A stretch of 42,190 nt of DNA, from contig NZ_BCXD01000031.1 of assembly GCF_001894925.1 (NCBI RefSeq), forward strand, positions 1 through 42,190. Direction: 5' to 3'. Of this stretch, positions 9,440 through 19,980 are shown piece by piece (positions within the stretch are counted from its first letter, which is position 1; each line of letters starts with the position of its first letter). Both the position numbers and the translations under genes were made by a program. Under the pieces are notes generated by a model. The model was not told where the DNA came from, made no database searches, and was given only the letters and a program-made list of their open reading frames with translations. The stretch comes from Rhodococcus rhodnii NBRC 100604 (GTDB lineage Bacteria > Actinomycetota > Actinomycetes > Mycobacteriales > Mycobacteriaceae).

Positions 9440-9741
9440 CCACGATCGCTGACCCCCGCGACATCCTGATCGCTCCGGTCATCTCCGAGAAGTCCTACGG
9501 ACTGATCGAGGAAGGCACCTACACCTTCCTGGTGCACCCGGACTCGAACAAGACGCAGATCAAGATCGCCGTCGAGAAGGTTTTCGGCGTCACCGTGACC
9601 AGCGTCAACACCGCGAACCGTCAGGGCAAGCGCAAGCGGACCCGCTTCGGTTACGGCAAGCGCAAGAACACCAAGCGCGCGCTCGTGACCCTCGCGGCCG
9701 ACAGCAAGCCCATCGAGATCTTCGGAGGGCCGGTCGCGTAG
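9436..9741 (+). CDS. rplW: 50S ribosomal protein L23
   Basis: A 101-residue L23, located at the tunnel exit where trigger factor and the signal recognition particle dock. Conserved stretches are [30 protein letters not shown] and [12 protein letters not shown]. The GTG at 9436 overlaps the rplD stop (GTGA), and AAGGAGGAG lies upstream within rplD. The gene ends 36 bases before rplB. Confidence 0.98.
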   Translation: MTTIADPRDILIAPVISEKSYGLIEEGTYTFLVHPDSNKTQIKIAVEKVFGVTVTSVNTANRQGKRKRTRFGYGKRKNTKRALVTLAADSKPIEIFGGPVA

Positions 9742-9777
9742 CGGCCGGACCTCGAGAGATTAAGGACGAGAAGACTC

Positions 9778-10611
<834 letters not shown>

Positions 10612-10625
10612 GGAGGGAGTGAAGG

Positions 10626-10903
10626 ATGCCTCGCAGCCTGAAGAAGGGCCCGTTCGTCGACGACCACCTCCTTGCGAAGGTGGACGTGCAGAACGACAAG
10701 GGAACCAAGCAGGTCATCAAGACCTGGTCCCGTCGTTCCACGATCATCCCGGACTTCATCGGACACACGTTCGCCGTTCACGACGGACGTAAGCATGTTC
10801 CGGTGTTCGTCTCGGACTCGATGGTCGGGCACAAGCTCGGCGAGTTCGCACCGACCCGCACGTTCAAGGGTCACATCAAGGACGACCGGAAGAGCAAGCG
10901 TCG

Positions 10904-10907
<4 letters not shown>
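10626..10907 (+). CDS. rpsS: 30S ribosomal protein S19
   Basis: A 93-residue S19 ([15 protein letters not shown] start, [21 protein letters not shown] middle), a head protein of the small subunit that works with S13 near the A and P sites. AAGGAGGG precedes the ATG. The stop overlaps the rplV start by four bases (ATGA). Confidence 0.98.
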
Positions 10908-12129
<1,222 letters not shown>

Positions 12130-12132
12130 CGC

Positions 12133-12549
12133 ATGTTGATCCCACGTCGGGTCAAGCACCGCAAGCAGCACCACCCGAGCCGTACGGGTGCCGCCAAGGG
12201 TGGTACCAAGGTGACCTTCGGTGAGTACGGGATCCAGGCCCTCGAGCCCGCCTACATCACCAACCGGCAGATCGAGTCGGCTCGTATCGCCATGACGCGC
12301 CACATCAAGCGTGGCGGCAAGATCTGGATCAACATCTTCCCGGATCGCCCGCTGACCAAGAAGCCCGCCGAGACCCGCATGGGTTCCGGTAAGGGTTCGC
12401 CCGAGTGGTGGGTCGCGAACATCAAGCCCGGCCGGGTCATGTTCGAGATGAGCTACCCCAACGAGGAGATCGCTCGTGAGGCCCTGCGCCGCGCGATGCA
12501 CAAGCTCCCGTGCAAGTGCCGGATCGTGACGAGGGAGGAGCAGTTCTGA
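12133..12549 (+). CDS. rplP: 50S ribosomal protein L16
   Basis: A 138-residue L16 ([14 protein letters not shown] start; [26 protein letters not shown] middle). L16 helps position the A-site tRNA. The AAGGAGGG site lies across the rpsC stop. Its own stop shares one base with the rpmC start, so translation is coupled. Confidence 0.98.
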   Translation: MLIPRRVKHRKQHHPSRTGAAKGGTKVTFGEYGIQALEPAYITNRQIESARIAMTRHIKRGGKIWINIFPDRPLTKKPAETRMGSGKGSPEWWVANIKPGRVMFEMSYPNEEIAREALRRAMHKLPCKCRIVTREEQF

Positions 12550-12788
12550 TGGCAACCACAGGTACGCCCGCCGCAGAGCTCCGCGAACTGTCGAACGAGG
12601 AACTCGTCGACAAGCTCCGCGAGTCGAAGGAAGAGCTGTTCAACCTCCGTTTCCAGATGGCGACGGGGCAGATGGACAACAACCGCCGGCTTCGCACGGT
12701 TCGCCACGAGATCGCTCGCATCTACACGGTGCTGCGTGAGCGGGAGCTCGGTCTCTCCGTCGGCCCGGACGCAGGTGACGTGGCATGA
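12549..12788 (+). CDS. rpmC: 50S ribosomal protein L29
   Basis: A 79-residue L29, a small two-helix protein beside the tunnel exit. The family core is [32 protein letters not shown] followed by [18 protein letters not shown]. The ATG at 12549 shares a base with the rplP stop; an upstream in-frame ATG inside rplP is rejected because it would add 13 unrelated residues. The end overlaps rpsQ by four bases. Confidence 0.97.
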   Translation: MATTGTPAAELRELSNEELVDKLRESKEELFNLRFQMATGQMDNNRRLRTVRHEIARIYTVLRERELGLSVGPDAGDVA

Positions 12789-13066
12789 GTGAGGAAAAGA
12801 ACGTGAGCACGGAGCAGCGCGGCAGCCGCAAGGTCCGCACCGGATACGTCGTGTCCGACAAGATGAACAAGACGATCGTGGTCGAGCTCGAGGACCGCCA
12901 TCGCCACCCGCTGTACGGCAAGATCATCCGTACGACGAGCAAGGTGAAGGCACACGACGAGAACGAGATCGCCGGCATCGGCGACCGCGTCCAGGTCATG
13001 GAGACCCGTCCGCTGTCCGCCACCAAGCACTGGCGTCTCGTCGAGGTGCTCGAGAAGGCCAAGTAA
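12785..13066 (+). CDS. rpsQ: 30S ribosomal protein S17
   Basis: A 93-residue S17 with an OB fold that binds 16S rRNA early in assembly: [38 protein letters not shown] and the C-terminal [16 protein letters not shown]. The first 15 residues are a polar extension. It overlaps rpmC by four bases and is the last gene of the S10 block; a strong hairpin begins 30 bases after its stop. Confidence 0.98.
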   Translation: MSEEKNVSTEQRGSRKVRTGYVVSDKMNKTIVVELEDRHRHPLYGKIIRTTSKVKAHDENEIAGIGDRVQVMETRPLSATKHWRLVEVLEKAK

Positions 13067-13095
13067 GGCCCGTTCGGCACCCGCCGCGAACCTCG

Positions 13096-13125
13096 CGAGC
13101 CCGGCACCTCTCGGTGCCGGGCTCG
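13096..13125 (+). terminator. Terminator of the S10 block (rpsJ to rpsQ)
   Basis: A perfect 13-base-pair hairpin (arms 13096-13108 and 13113-13125, loop TCTC) follows rpsQ and is trailed by the weakly T-rich TGTCGTCTCC. It separates the S10 block from the inserted DUF4282 gene. Confidence 0.85.
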
Positions 13126-13153
13126 TGTCGTCTCCGCGGTACTGTGCGCTCGG

Positions 13154-13173
13154 CGTTCCGGAGGACCGGAACG
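13154..13173 (+). promoter_or_regulatory. Hairpin or operator upstream of the DUF4282 gene
   Basis: CGTTCCGG and its complement (13154-13161, 13166-13173) enclose AGGA, 27 bases before the ATG at 13201. It could be a 5' leader hairpin or a dyad operator. TACTGT at 13140-13145 might be a -10 element, but no -35 element is evident. Confidence 0.35.
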
Positions 13174-13200
13174 TGACCACGACCGCAGGGGGAGACACAG

Positions 13201-13863
13201 ATGAACGACTCGACGAACGCCGGCGGCACCGATCCCAACGGCGGCGCCGAGCAGAGCGGCCAGCAGTACCCGGGTTCGCCGTACGACGCCGGCCAGCAGC
13301 AGGACCAGCAGGGCGCGCAGTACTACGGCGCTCAGCAGCAGCAGCAGTCGGGCGGTCAGCAGCAGCCGGGCGGCCAGCAGTACCCCGGGGCGCAGTACGG
13401 TCAGCCGCAGTACCAGCAGTACGGCCAGCCCGGAGCGTGGGGCGGGCAGCAGCAGTACGCGCACCCCGGTCAGCCCCAGCCCGGCCAGCCCCAGTACGGG
13501 CAGCCGCAGCCCGGGCAGTACCCGGCCGGATATCCGCAGCCGGGCGGTGCACCGACCGGTGGGTCGAGCGACACCGGATTCATGGCGGCCCTGTTCGACC
13601 TGTCCTTCAACCGCTTCGCGGCGCCGTCCGTCGTCCGTGTGCTCTACATCCTGCTCATGGTCCTCGTCGGTCTCGGCTACGTCGCGTTCGTCGCGGCGGC
13701 GTTCGTCGACGGCATCGTCTCGGGGCTCGCCACCCTGGTCGTGGGTGCGCTGATCGCCATCGTGTACCTCGCACTCGCACGGGTGAGCCTCGAGTTCGTC
13801 ATCGCCGCGGTCCGGACTGCGCAGAACACCTCCAAGCTCGTCGAGATGGCCGAGAAGAAGTAG
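13201..13863 (+). CDS. Q-rich DUF4282 membrane protein
   Basis: A 220-residue protein of unknown function. Residues 1-122 are low-complexity, made of Gln, Gly, Pro and Tyr with repeated QYGQPQ/QPQPGQ units and no charged clusters. The rest matches the DUF4282 pattern: [23 protein letters not shown], then two membrane segments (about 146-168 and 173-197) and a short charged C-terminus. The N-terminal part would be a disordered cytoplasmic or exported tail. GGGGGAG stands seven bases before the ATG. The gene is inserted between rpsQ and rplN, with a terminator before it and a ribosomal promoter after it, so it is probably its own transcription unit. The family name is an inference from the C-terminal pattern; no function is assigned. 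Confidence 0.8.
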   Translation: MNDSTNAGGTDPNGGAEQSGQQYPGSPYDAGQQQDQQGAQYYGAQQQQQSGGQQQPGGQQYPGAQYGQPQYQQYGQPGAWGGQQQYAHPGQPQPGQPQYGQPQPGQYPAGYPQPGGAPTGGSSDTGFMAALFDLSFNRFAAPSVVRVLYILLMVLVGLGYVAFVAAAFVDGIVSGLATLVVGALIAIVYLALARVSLEFVIAAVRTAQNTSKLVEMAEKK

Positions 13864-13918
13864 CCCGAATCCGGGACGGGGCAGCCCGCGCGGCCACCGC
13901 TGCTCGACCAGCAGCGAT

Positions 13919-13948
13919 TTGGACACGAGCTGGGCTTTCCCTTAGACT
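13919..13948 (+). promoter_or_regulatory. Promoter of the rplN block (rRNA-like)
   Basis: TTGGAC (13919-13924), an 18-base spacer and TAGACT (13943-13948), then GGAAC and GGTTGCC (13954-13960). Spacing and the start-site sequence are the same as at rpsJ and rpsH. It lies 56 bases after the DUF4282 stop and about 175 bases before rplN. Confidence 0.75.
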
Positions 13949-13957
13949 GGAACGGTT

Positions 13958-13978
13958 GCCTCTGGCACTGCCGGAGGC
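13958..13978 (+). promoter_or_regulatory. 5'-terminal hairpin of the rplN transcript
   Basis: GCCTCTGGC (13958-13966) pairs with GCCGGAGGC (13970-13978) across a three-base loop, with one G-U wobble. It starts about four bases into the predicted transcript, so the conserved GGTTGCC start forms its 5' arm. Such a cap-like hairpin may stabilise the mRNA. The remaining leader to 14132 has no gene. Confidence 0.5.
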
Positions 13979-14132
13979 GCGTGTGTCCGTCGCGTCGGCC
14001 GCGAGGCCGGATCGGCGGGCAGGACCGCGCGTGATCGGGTCGGATATCCGGCGCGCACGACGACTCCACACCGCGAACTCCCTCACGGAATTCGTGCGGC
14101 GTCGTCACACAATCCAGGTCAAGGAGAAGTCA

Positions 14133-14501
14133 GTGATTCAGCAGGAGTCGCGGCTGCGCGTCGCCGACAACACGGGTGCCAAGGAGATTCTCTGCATCCG
14201 CGTTCTCGGTGGATCGTCGCGCCGCTACGCCGGGATCGGCGACGTCATCGTCGCGACCGTCAAGGACGCCATCCCGGGCGGCAACATCAAGAAGGGCGAG
14301 GTCGTCAAGGCCGTCATCGTCCGTACCGCCAAGGAACGTCGTCGTCCGGACGGGTCGTACATCAAGTTCGACGAGAACGCCGCCGTCCTCATCAAGCCCG
14401 ACAACGATCCGCGCGGCACGCGCATCTTCGGCCCGGTCGGCCGCGAGCTGCGCGACAAGCGGTTCATGAAGATCGTCTCGCTCGCCCCGGAGGTGCTGTG
14501 A
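14133..14501 (+). CDS. rplN: 50S ribosomal protein L14
   Basis: A 122-residue L14, the standard length, located at the subunit interface ([28 protein letters not shown] start; [20 protein letters not shown] end). The GTG start at 14133 follows AAGGAGAAG. It is the first gene of the short block rplN-rplX-rplE-rpsZ. Its stop shares one base with the rplX ATG. Confidence 0.98.
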   Translation: MIQQESRLRVADNTGAKEILCIRVLGGSSRRYAGIGDVIVATVKDAIPGGNIKKGEVVKAVIVRTAKERRRPDGSYIKFDENAAVLIKPDNDPRGTRIFGPVGRELRDKRFMKIVSLAPEVL

Positions 14502-14818
14502 TGAAGGTGCACAAGGGTGACACCGTGCTGGTCATCTCCGGCAAGGACAAGGGCGCCAAGGGCAAGGTCATCCAGGCCTTCCCGGCGACCGGCAAGGTCC
14601 TCGTCGAGGGAGTGAACCGGATCAAGAAGCACACCGCCGTCTCGGCGAACGAACGCGGCGCGTCCTCGGGCGGAATCGTCACGCAGGAAGCCCCCATCCA
14701 CGTCTCCAACGTCGCGGTCGTCGACTCCGACGGAAACCCCACCCGCGTGGGCTACCGGACCGACGAGGAGACCGGCAAGCGCGTTCGGATTTCCCGCAAG
14801 AACGGGAAGGACATCTGA
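14501..14818 (+). CDS. rplX: 50S ribosomal protein L24
   Basis: A 105-residue L24, an assembly initiator of the large subunit with the KOW motif ([20 protein letters not shown]) and the C-terminal [17 protein letters not shown]. The ATG at 14501 is chosen over the in-frame GTG at 14498 because it gives the family's usual N-terminus and a one-base stop/start overlap with rplN. Confidence 0.97.
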   Translation: MKVHKGDTVLVISGKDKGAKGKVIQAFPATGKVLVEGVNRIKKHTAVSANERGASSGGIVTQEAPIHVSNVAVVDSDGNPTRVGYRTDEETGKRVRISRKNGKDI

Positions 14819-14819
14819 C

Positions 14820-15386
14820 ATGACCACCACTGAGAACAAGCTCGTGCCGCGTCTGAAGACCCGGTACCGCGAAGAGATCCGTGACTCGCTGAACAGCGAG
14901 TTCGACTACGCGAACGTCATGCAGATCCCCGGCGTCGTCAAGGTCGTCGTCAACATGGGTGTCGGCGACGCAGCGCGTGACGCGAAGCTCATCAACGGCG
15001 CCGTCTCGGACCTGATCCTCATCACGGGCCAGAAGCCGGAGATCCGCAAGGCACGCAAGTCGATCGCGCAGTTCAAGCTGCGTGAGGGCATGCCGATCGG
15101 CGCGCGCGTCACGCTGCGCGGCGACCGGATGTGGGAGTTCCTCGATCGCCTCGTGTCGATCGCGCTGCCCCGTATCCGCGACTTCCGTGGCCTCAACGGC
15201 AACCAGTTCGACGGCAACGGCAACTACACGTTCGGCCTCAACGAGCAGTCGATGTTCCACGAGATCGATGTGGACAAGATCGATCGCCCGCGGGGTATGG
15301 ACATCACCGTCGTCACCACCGCCACCAACAACGAAGAAGGCCGTGCCCTGCTCAAGCACCTCGGCTTCCCGTTCAAGGAGAACTGA
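14820..15386 (+). CDS. rplE: 50S ribosomal protein L5
   Basis: A 188-residue L5, which binds 5S rRNA and contacts the P-site tRNA in the central protuberance. Conserved parts are [42 protein letters not shown] and [20 protein letters not shown]. It starts one base after the rplX stop; the coding ends of rplX supply the weak ribosome binding site. Confidence 0.98.
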   Translation: MTTTENKLVPRLKTRYREEIRDSLNSEFDYANVMQIPGVVKVVVNMGVGDAARDAKLINGAVSDLILITGQKPEIRKARKSIAQFKLREGMPIGARVTLRGDRMWEFLDRLVSIALPRIRDFRGLNGNQFDGNGNYTFGLNEQSMFHEIDVDKIDRPRGMDITVVTTATNNEEGRALLKHLGFPFKEN

Positions 15387-15390
15387 GTCC

Positions 15391-15576
15391 ATGGCGAAGA
15401 AGGCACTGGTCAACAAGGCCAACAAGAAGCCGAAGTTCGCGGTTCGCGCGTACACCCGTTGCCAGAAGTGCGGCCGTCCGCACTCGGTCTACCGCAAGTT
15501 CGGCCTGTGCCGAATCTGCCTGCGGGACATGGCACACGCGGGCGAACTGCCCGGCGTCCACAAGAGCTCCTGGTGA
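15391..15576 (+). CDS. rpsZ: 30S ribosomal protein S14, zinc-binding type (type Z)
   Basis: A 61-residue S14 of the short zinc-binding kind, with two CxxC pairs (CQKC and CRIC) that hold a zinc ion, unlike the roughly 100-residue zinc-free form. It sits in the small-subunit head. CAAGGAG lies within the end of rplE, before the ATG at 15391. It is the last gene of the block opened by rplN; a 19-base-pair hairpin follows. A zinc-independent paralogue, which many actinobacteria keep elsewhere for zinc starvation, is not in this window. Confidence 0.97.
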   Translation: MAKKALVNKANKKPKFAVRAYTRCQKCGRPHSVYRKFGLCRICLRDMAHAGELPGVHKSSW

Positions 15577-15603
15577 GCTGACGCCACACGGCGACAACCG
15601 AAA

Positions 15604-15642
15604 ACGAAGGGCACGGACTCGAATCGAGTCCGTGCCCTTCGT
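15604..15642. terminator. Terminator after rpsZ
   Basis: Nineteen-base perfect inverted arms (15604-15622 and 15624-15642) meet at a single central base, so the real loop will be a few unpaired bases at the apex. It follows rpsZ by 27 bases. It also faces the minus-strand methyltransferase remnant and may have served both strands. Confidence 0.88.
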
Positions 15643-15660
15643 CGTTCCGGGGTCTCACCC

Positions 15661-15918
15661 CCGGCAGTGCCCTGCTCCCACGCTACGTCCGGGAACTTCT
15701 CCTTGCCGATGCGATCATGTCGGCCGAGATGTCCACAGCGTGAACCCGGGCGCGTCCGGCAGCAGTGGCAACAACGCCTCCAGAGCGATCCCCGTGCCGG
15801 CACCCGCGTCCACCACGACGGGACGTTCCTGCTCCGGCAGCAATGGCACGAGCGGGGTAAGAGTGAGGAAGGCAGCGGGTGGCGTGAAGACGACCGCACG
15901 TGGGATCTCGGCTCGCAT
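15661..15918 (-). pseudogene. Remnant of a SAM-dependent methyltransferase
   Basis: From the ATG at 15918 the minus strand reads 68 codons with the class I methyltransferase motif VVVDAGAGTGIALEALLP, then TGA. In the next frame the expected continuation VHAVDISADMIASARR appears (around 15690-15745), and in the third frame KFPDVAWEQGTAG (around 15664-15705). Together they rebuild the first 90 or so residues of a typical methyltransferase, broken by two frameshifts within about 70 bases and cut off before the rest of the domain. The rpsZ terminator lies where the gene should continue. No product is expected. Confidence 0.7.
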
Positions 15919-16011
15919 CGTCCCGTCGTCCTCGTCGAGATGAGACTCGATGGCGCAGCAAGTGTGAGCGTTCTCTCGCGGCAGATCGGCTCCCGCGAAA
16001 ACCCGACCACA

Positions 16012-16033
16012 CGAGACGACTCGTCTCGATACT
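16012..16033 (+). promoter_or_regulatory. Palindromic operator and -10 element before the permease
   Basis: CGAGACGA-C-TCGTCTCG (16012-16028) is a perfect 17-base palindrome, and GATACT (16028-16033) overlaps its last base as a likely -10 element of the amino-acid permease gene at 16063. A -35 element is not evident, as in many activator-dependent promoters. It lies between the divergent permease and methyltransferase remnant and so could once have served both. Confidence 0.45.
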
Positions 16034-16062
16034 GGAGGGAGTCGTGCGACGGGTGGTGTGAG

Positions 16063-17523
16063 GTGGCGGAGAGCGAGACTCCGGGTCACGGTCCCGCGCT
16101 GAAGCGCGTCATCGGGCCCGGCTTGCTGTTGCTCTTCATCGTCGGCGACATCCTGGGCGCCGGCATCTACGCCGTCACGGGTCAGATGACCGCGCAGGTC
16201 GGGGGTATCGCCTGGCTGCCCTTCGTCCTCGCGTTCGGTGTCGCGACCCTTACCGCCTTCTCGTACCTCGAACTCGTCACGAAGTTCCCGCAGGCGGCGG
16301 GCGCCGCGCTCTACACCCACAAGGCCTTCGGCCTGCACATCGTGACGTTCCTCGTCGCGTTCGCCGTCATCTGCTCGGGCGTGACGAGCGCGTCGACGTC
16401 GTCGTCCGTCGTCGCCGGCAATCTCCTCGCGGGTCTCGACGAGACGTTCGGCCGCGAGAACGGTCTCGGCTGGTTCGACGTCCCCGACGGCGGCACCGCG
16501 GAGCTGCTCGTCGCTGTCGGCTTCATCGTGGTGCTCGCGCTCATCAACCTGCGGGGCGTCGGGGAATCGGTGAAGTTCAATGTCGTCCTCACCCTCGTCG
16601 AGATCCTCGCGCTCGCGATCGTGATCGGCATCGGATTCGCCGCGGCGGCGCGGGGGAGCGGTGACGGCGACATCCGCAACCTCGTGATCTTCGAGGACCC
16701 GAACGACAAGGGCTGGTTCCTGGCGATCACCGTCGCGACGACCATCGCGTTCTTCGCGATGGTCGGCTTCGAGGACTCCGTGAACATGGTCGAGGAGACG
16801 AAGAATCCCGAGCGGATCTTCCCGCGCACCATGCTCTCGGGGCTCGGGATCGCCTGCCTCACCTACGTTCTCGTGGTGGTAGCCGTCGTCGCGGTGCTGC
16901 CGGTCGACTACGACTCGGGAGACGAGGGGATCCTGCTGCACGTCGTCAGGGTCGGCGCGCCGTCCCTCCCGATCGACGAGATCTTCCCGTACCTGACCGT
17001 GTTCGCCGTCGCCAACACCGCGCTCATCAACATGCTCATGGCCAGCAGGTTGCTCTACGGCCTCGGCAGGCAGGGGGTACTTCCCCCGATCCTCGGCGCA
17101 GTCCTGCCCCGCCGCCGGTCACCGTGGGTGGCCATCGTCTTCTCGACGGCGCTCGCTGTCGGACTGATCGTCGTCGTCGATCGGTTCGCGCAGTCGTCGA
17201 TGGTCGCGGCACTCTCCGGCACGACCGGCCTGCTGCTGCTCGTCGTCTTCGCGGTCGTCAACATCGCGTGCCTCGTGCTCAAGCGCAAGCCGGGGCGCGG
17301 CTTCTTCGTCGCGCCCACGTGGATTCCCGTCGTCGGCGCGGCGGTGTGCCTGTTCCTCGTGGGACCCTGGGCCCGGACGTCGGAACAGATGATCCAGTAC
17401 CGCATCGCGGCGGGCATGATCGGAATCGGCGTCGTGCTGTGGGTGATCACCTACGCACTGCGGCGCCGCGCTCACGAGTCGACCGGCTTCACCGACGTCG
17501 AGTCCCTCGGCGACGATCGGTGA
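16063..17523 (+). CDS. APC-superfamily amino-acid permease
   Basis: A 486-residue integral membrane protein with about 12 hydrophobic segments. The first segment carries the family's ligand-binding glycine motif GDILGAGIYAVTG (about residues 28-40), and segment six has MVGFEDSVNMVEETKNPER (around residues 235-253), as in cationic and general amino-acid carriers. It probably takes up an amino acid by proton symport; the substrate is not predictable. I start at the GTG 16063 because the family N-terminus LKRVIGPG begins 13 residues later, though its ribosome binding site is poor. It is not a ribosomal gene but sits between rpsZ and rpsH. The rpsH promoter begins two bases after its stop. Confidence 0.88.
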   Translation: MAESETPGHGPALKRVIGPGLLLLFIVGDILGAGIYAVTGQMTAQVGGIAWLPFVLAFGVATLTAFSYLELVTKFPQAAGAALYTHKAFGLHIVTFLVAFAVICSGVTSASTSSSVVAGNLLAGLDETFGRENGLGWFDVPDGGTAELLVAVGFIVVLALINLRGVGESVKFNVVLTLVEILALAIVIGIGFAAAARGSGDGDIRNLVIFEDPNDKGWFLAITVATTIAFFAMVGFEDSVNMVEETKNPERIFPRTMLSGLGIACLTYVLVVVAVVAVLPVDYDSGDEGILLHVVRVGAPSLPIDEIFPYLTVFAVANTALINMLMASRLLYGLGRQGVLPPILGAVLPRRRSPWVAIVFSTALAVGLIVVVDRFAQSSMVAALSGTTGLLLLVVFAVVNIACLVLKRKPGRGFFVAPTWIPVVGAAVCLFLVGPWARTSEQMIQYRIAAGMIGIGVVLWVITYALRRRAHESTGFTDVESLGDDR

Positions 17524-17524
17524 T

Positions 17525-17554
17525 TTGGCCCGCGAACTGGGCGTCCTCTACACT
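17525..17554 (+). promoter_or_regulatory. Promoter of the rpsH block (rRNA-like)
   Basis: TTGGCC (17525-17530), an 18-base spacer and TACACT (17549-17554), then GGAAC and AGTTGCC (17560-17566). It is nearly identical in layout to the rplN promoter, including the preceding GAT and the CTGGG in the spacer. It gives a leader of about 186 bases. Confidence 0.75.
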
Positions 17555-17560
17555 GGAACA

Positions 17561-17634
17561 GTTGCCGGGGCACACGTGCGTCCAACGCACGGTACCTCGC
17601 GGCCAACGACCCTGACCGGCAACAGTCGGTCAGG
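17561..17634 (+). promoter_or_regulatory. rpsH leader with possible competing hairpins
   Basis: CCTGACCG (17611-17618) pairs perfectly with CGGTCAGG (17627-17634) and is followed by the T-rich CTCTTTCGTTTCG, like an attenuator. GTTGCCGG (17561-17568), at the predicted 5' end, is complementary to CCGGCAAC (17616-17623), which overlaps the hairpin's left arm and loop; the two pairings should exclude each other. A third hairpin of seven pairs sits between them (17575-17591). Regulation by a ribosomal protein such as S8 is conceivable but not shown. Confidence 0.4.
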
Positions 17635-17746
17635 ACGCTCTTTCGTTTCGTGGTAGGCCCACGATGTGTCGAACGATACCGGTGAACTCCGGCGTCGTCC
17701 GCGCGTGCTGGATGGGAACCGCTGCGAGAAAGGTTGTCGATCTGTC

Positions 17747-18145
17747 ATGACCATGACCGATCCGATCGCAGACTTTCTGACACGTCTGCGCAACGCCAAC
17801 ACGGCGTACCACGACGAGGTGACCTCCCCGCACTCCAAGATCAAGGCGAACATCGCCGAGATCTTGAAGAAGGAGGGCTACATCTCCGACTACCGCACCG
17901 AAGACGCCGAGGTCGGCAAGAGCCTCGTCGTCACGCTGAAGTACGGCCCCAGCCGCGAGCGCAGCCTCGCCGGCGTGCGCCGTGTCTCCAAGCCGGGTCT
18001 GCGTGTGTACGCAAAGTCCACCAACCTGCCCAAGGTCCTGGGCGGCCTCGGCGTCGCGATCATCTCGACGTCCGCCGGCCTGCTCACCGATCGCCAGGCG
18101 GCCAATCGAGGAGTGGGCGGGGAAGTCCTCGCCTACGTCTGGTAA
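17747..18145 (+). CDS. rpsH: 30S ribosomal protein S8
   Basis: A 132-residue S8 ([18 protein letters not shown] start; [12 protein letters not shown] and GGEVLAYVW end), which binds the central domain of 16S rRNA and in E. coli represses the spc operon. The ATG at 17747 gives the family's usual start; a second ATG lies two codons later. It is the first gene of the rpsH-rplF-rplR-rpsE-rpmD-rplO block. Confidence 0.98.
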   Translation: MTMTDPIADFLTRLRNANTAYHDEVTSPHSKIKANIAEILKKEGYISDYRTEDAEVGKSLVVTLKYGPSRERSLAGVRRVSKPGLRVYAKSTNLPKVLGGLGVAIISTSAGLLTDRQAANRGVGGEVLAYVW

Positions 18146-18159
18146 GGGAGGCCACCACA

Positions 18160-18699
18160 ATGTCGCGTATTGGAAAGCTGCCCATCGCCGTTCCGTCCGG
18201 AGTCGAGTTCACGCTCGACGGCCAGGACGTCACGGTCAAGGGACCGAAGGGCGAACTCTCGCTCACGCTGCCCGAGCCGATCACCATCGCGAAGAACGAG
18301 GACGGCACCGTCTCGGTGTCGCGTCCGGACGACGAGCGCCGCAACCGCTCGCTGCACGGCCTCTCGCGCACGCTGGTCGCGAATCTCGTCACGGGCGTGA
18401 CCGAGGGCTACGTCACCAAGATGGAGATCCACGGCGTCGGCTACCGCGTCGCACTCAAGGGCAAGGACCTCGAGTTCGCGCTCGGCTACAGCCACCCGGT
18501 GCCGATCGAGGCGCCCGAGGGCATCACCTTCGCGGTCGAGTCGCCCACCAAGTTCTCGGTCTCCGGCATCGACAAGCAGAAGGTCGGCCAGATCTCGGCG
18601 AACATCCGCCGTCTGCGTCGCCCCGACCCGTACAAGGGCAAGGGCGTTCGCTACGAGGGTGAACAGATCCGCCGCAAGGTCGGAAAGACGGGTAAGTGA
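18160..18699 (+). CDS. rplF: 50S ribosomal protein L6
   Basis: A 179-residue L6 near the factor-binding site of the large subunit ([15 protein letters not shown] start; C-terminal [16 protein letters not shown]). The two duplicated alpha/beta domains are both complete. GGGAGG precedes the ATG at a suitable distance. rplR begins one base after the stop. Confidence 0.98.
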   Translation: MSRIGKLPIAVPSGVEFTLDGQDVTVKGPKGELSLTLPEPITIAKNEDGTVSVSRPDDERRNRSLHGLSRTLVANLVTGVTEGYVTKMEIHGVGYRVALKGKDLEFALGYSHPVPIEAPEGITFAVESPTKFSVSGIDKQKVGQISANIRRLRRPDPYKGKGVRYEGEQIRRKVGKTGK

Positions 18700-18700
18700 T

Positions 18701-19108
18701 ATGAGCCAGACTGCAAACCAGAAGGCCAAGCGCATCCCGCTGGGCAAGGACGCCGCGACGCGGCGTCGTCTGTCGAAGACGCGTCGTCACTTCCGTCTGC
18801 GCAAGAAGATCTCCGGCACCCCCGAGCGGCCCCGCATGGTCGTCAATCGCTCCTCGCGCCACATCCACGTGCAGCTCGTGGACGACCTCGCCGGCCACAC
18901 GCTGGCCGCGGCGTCGACCACCGAAGCCGCACTGCGTCAGGCCGAGGGCGACAAGAAGACCCTGAGCGCTCAGGTCGGTCAGCTGATCGCAGAGCGTGCC
19001 AAGGCAGCTGGCGTGGAGGCAGTGGTCTTCGACCACGGTGGCCACGGTTACCACGGCCGCATCGCGGCCCTGGCGGACGCCGCTCGCGAAGGCGGGTTGA
19101 AGTTCTGA
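18701..19108 (+). CDS. rplR: 50S ribosomal protein L18
   Basis: A 135-residue L18, which binds 5S r[41 protein letters not shown] and [23 protein letters not shown]. The first 18 residues form a polar extension. The longer in-frame reading from 18659 lies inside rplF and is rejected. rpsE follows after 46 bases. Confidence 0.97.
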   Translation: MSQTANQKAKRIPLGKDAATRRRLSKTRRHFRLRKKISGTPERPRMVVNRSSRHIHVQLVDDLAGHTLAAASTTEAALRQAEGDKKTLSAQVGQLIAERAKAAGVEAVVFDHGGHGYHGRIAALADAAREGGLKF

Positions 19109-19154
19109 TGACCAGCATGATCTCTCACGGCACGACCAACGGAAGGACAGCCTG

Positions 19155-19799
19155 ATGCCGGGACGTCAAAGGCGTGACGGCGGAAGCGGACCCGCCGGAC
19201 AGAATGGCCCCAACACCAACAACGAGGGCCGCGGCGGTCGTGGTGACCGTCGTGACAACCGTCGCGATGCGGCGGAGAAGTCGAACCACATCGAACGCGT
19301 CGTCACCATCAACCGCGTCTCGAAGGTCGTCAAGGGTGGTCGGCGCTTCAGCTTCACCGCTCTCGTGATCGTCGGCGACGGCAACGGACTCGTCGGTGTC
19401 GGCTACGGCAAGGCCAAGGAAGTTCCCGCGGCAATCCAGAAGGGCGTCGAGGAAGCTCGCAAGAACTTCTTCCGCGTCCCGATGATCGGCGGGACCATCA
19501 CGCACCCCATCCAGGGTGAGGCCGCTGCCGGTGTCGTGCTCCTGCGTCCGGCCAGCCCCGGTACCGGTGTCATCGCCGGTGGCGCGGCGCGTGCCGTCCT
19601 CGAATGCGCGGGCATCAACGACATCCTGTCGAAGTCGCTCGGTAGCGACAACGCGATCAACGTCGTGCACGCGACCGTCGCAGCCCTCAAGGGTCTGCAG
19701 CGTCCGGAGGAAGTCGCCGCACGTCGCGGGCTGCCCGTCGAGGACGTCGCTCCCGCCGGAATGCTTCGTGCACGCGCCCAGGCCGGGAGCGTGAAGTAA
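19155..19799 (+). CDS. rpsE: 30S ribosomal protein S5
   Basis: A 214-residue S5 involved in decoding accuracy and mRNA unwinding. The N-terminal 45 residues are a Gly/Asn/Arg-rich tail. The family core follows: [42 protein letters not shown] and the C-terminal [15 protein letters not shown] helix. GGAAGGAC stands ahead of the ATG. The stop shares a base with rpmD. Confidence 0.98.
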   Translation: MPGRQRRDGGSGPAGQNGPNTNNEGRGGRGDRRDNRRDAAEKSNHIERVVTINRVSKVVKGGRRFSFTALVIVGDGNGLVGVGYGKAKEVPAAIQKGVEEARKNFFRVPMIGGTITHPIQGEAAAGVVLLRPASPGTGVIAGGAARAVLECAGINDILSKSLGSDNAINVVHATVAALKGLQRPEEVAARRGLPVEDVAPAGMLRARAQAGSVK

Positions 19800-19978
19800 T
19801 GGCGAACATCAAGATCACGCAGATCAAGAGCACGATCGGCACCAAGCAGAACCAGCGCGACTCGCTGCGCACGCTGGGCCTCAAGGGCATCCGCAAGTCG
19901 GTCGTCCGTGAGGACAGCCCGCAGAATCGCGGCCTGGTCAACGTCGTGCGCCACCTCGTCACGGTTGAGGAGGTCTGA
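19799..19978 (+). CDS. rpmD: 50S ribosomal protein L30
   Basis: A 59-residue L30 ([38 protein letters not shown]-terminal [10 protein letters not shown]), the normal length. L30 is a small peripheral protein of the large subunit. The ATG at 19799 shares one base with the rpsE TAA, and rplO begins two bases after the rpmD stop, so the three are tightly coupled. Confidence 0.97.
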   Translation: MANIKITQIKSTIGTKQNQRDSLRTLGLKGIRKSVVREDSPQNRGLVNVVRHLVTVEEV

Positions 19979-19980
19979 CC

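Noticed and set aside
13310-13520. CRISPR or insertion-sequence repeat in the CAG-rich part
   Set aside because: The repeats are in-frame codons for Gln, Pro, Gly and Tyr without constant spacers or terminal inverted repeats.
15715-16941. 408-codon minus-strand frame opposite the permease
   Set aside because: Only its last 68 codons (from 15918) look like a methyltransferase; the rest is a shadow of the permease gene.
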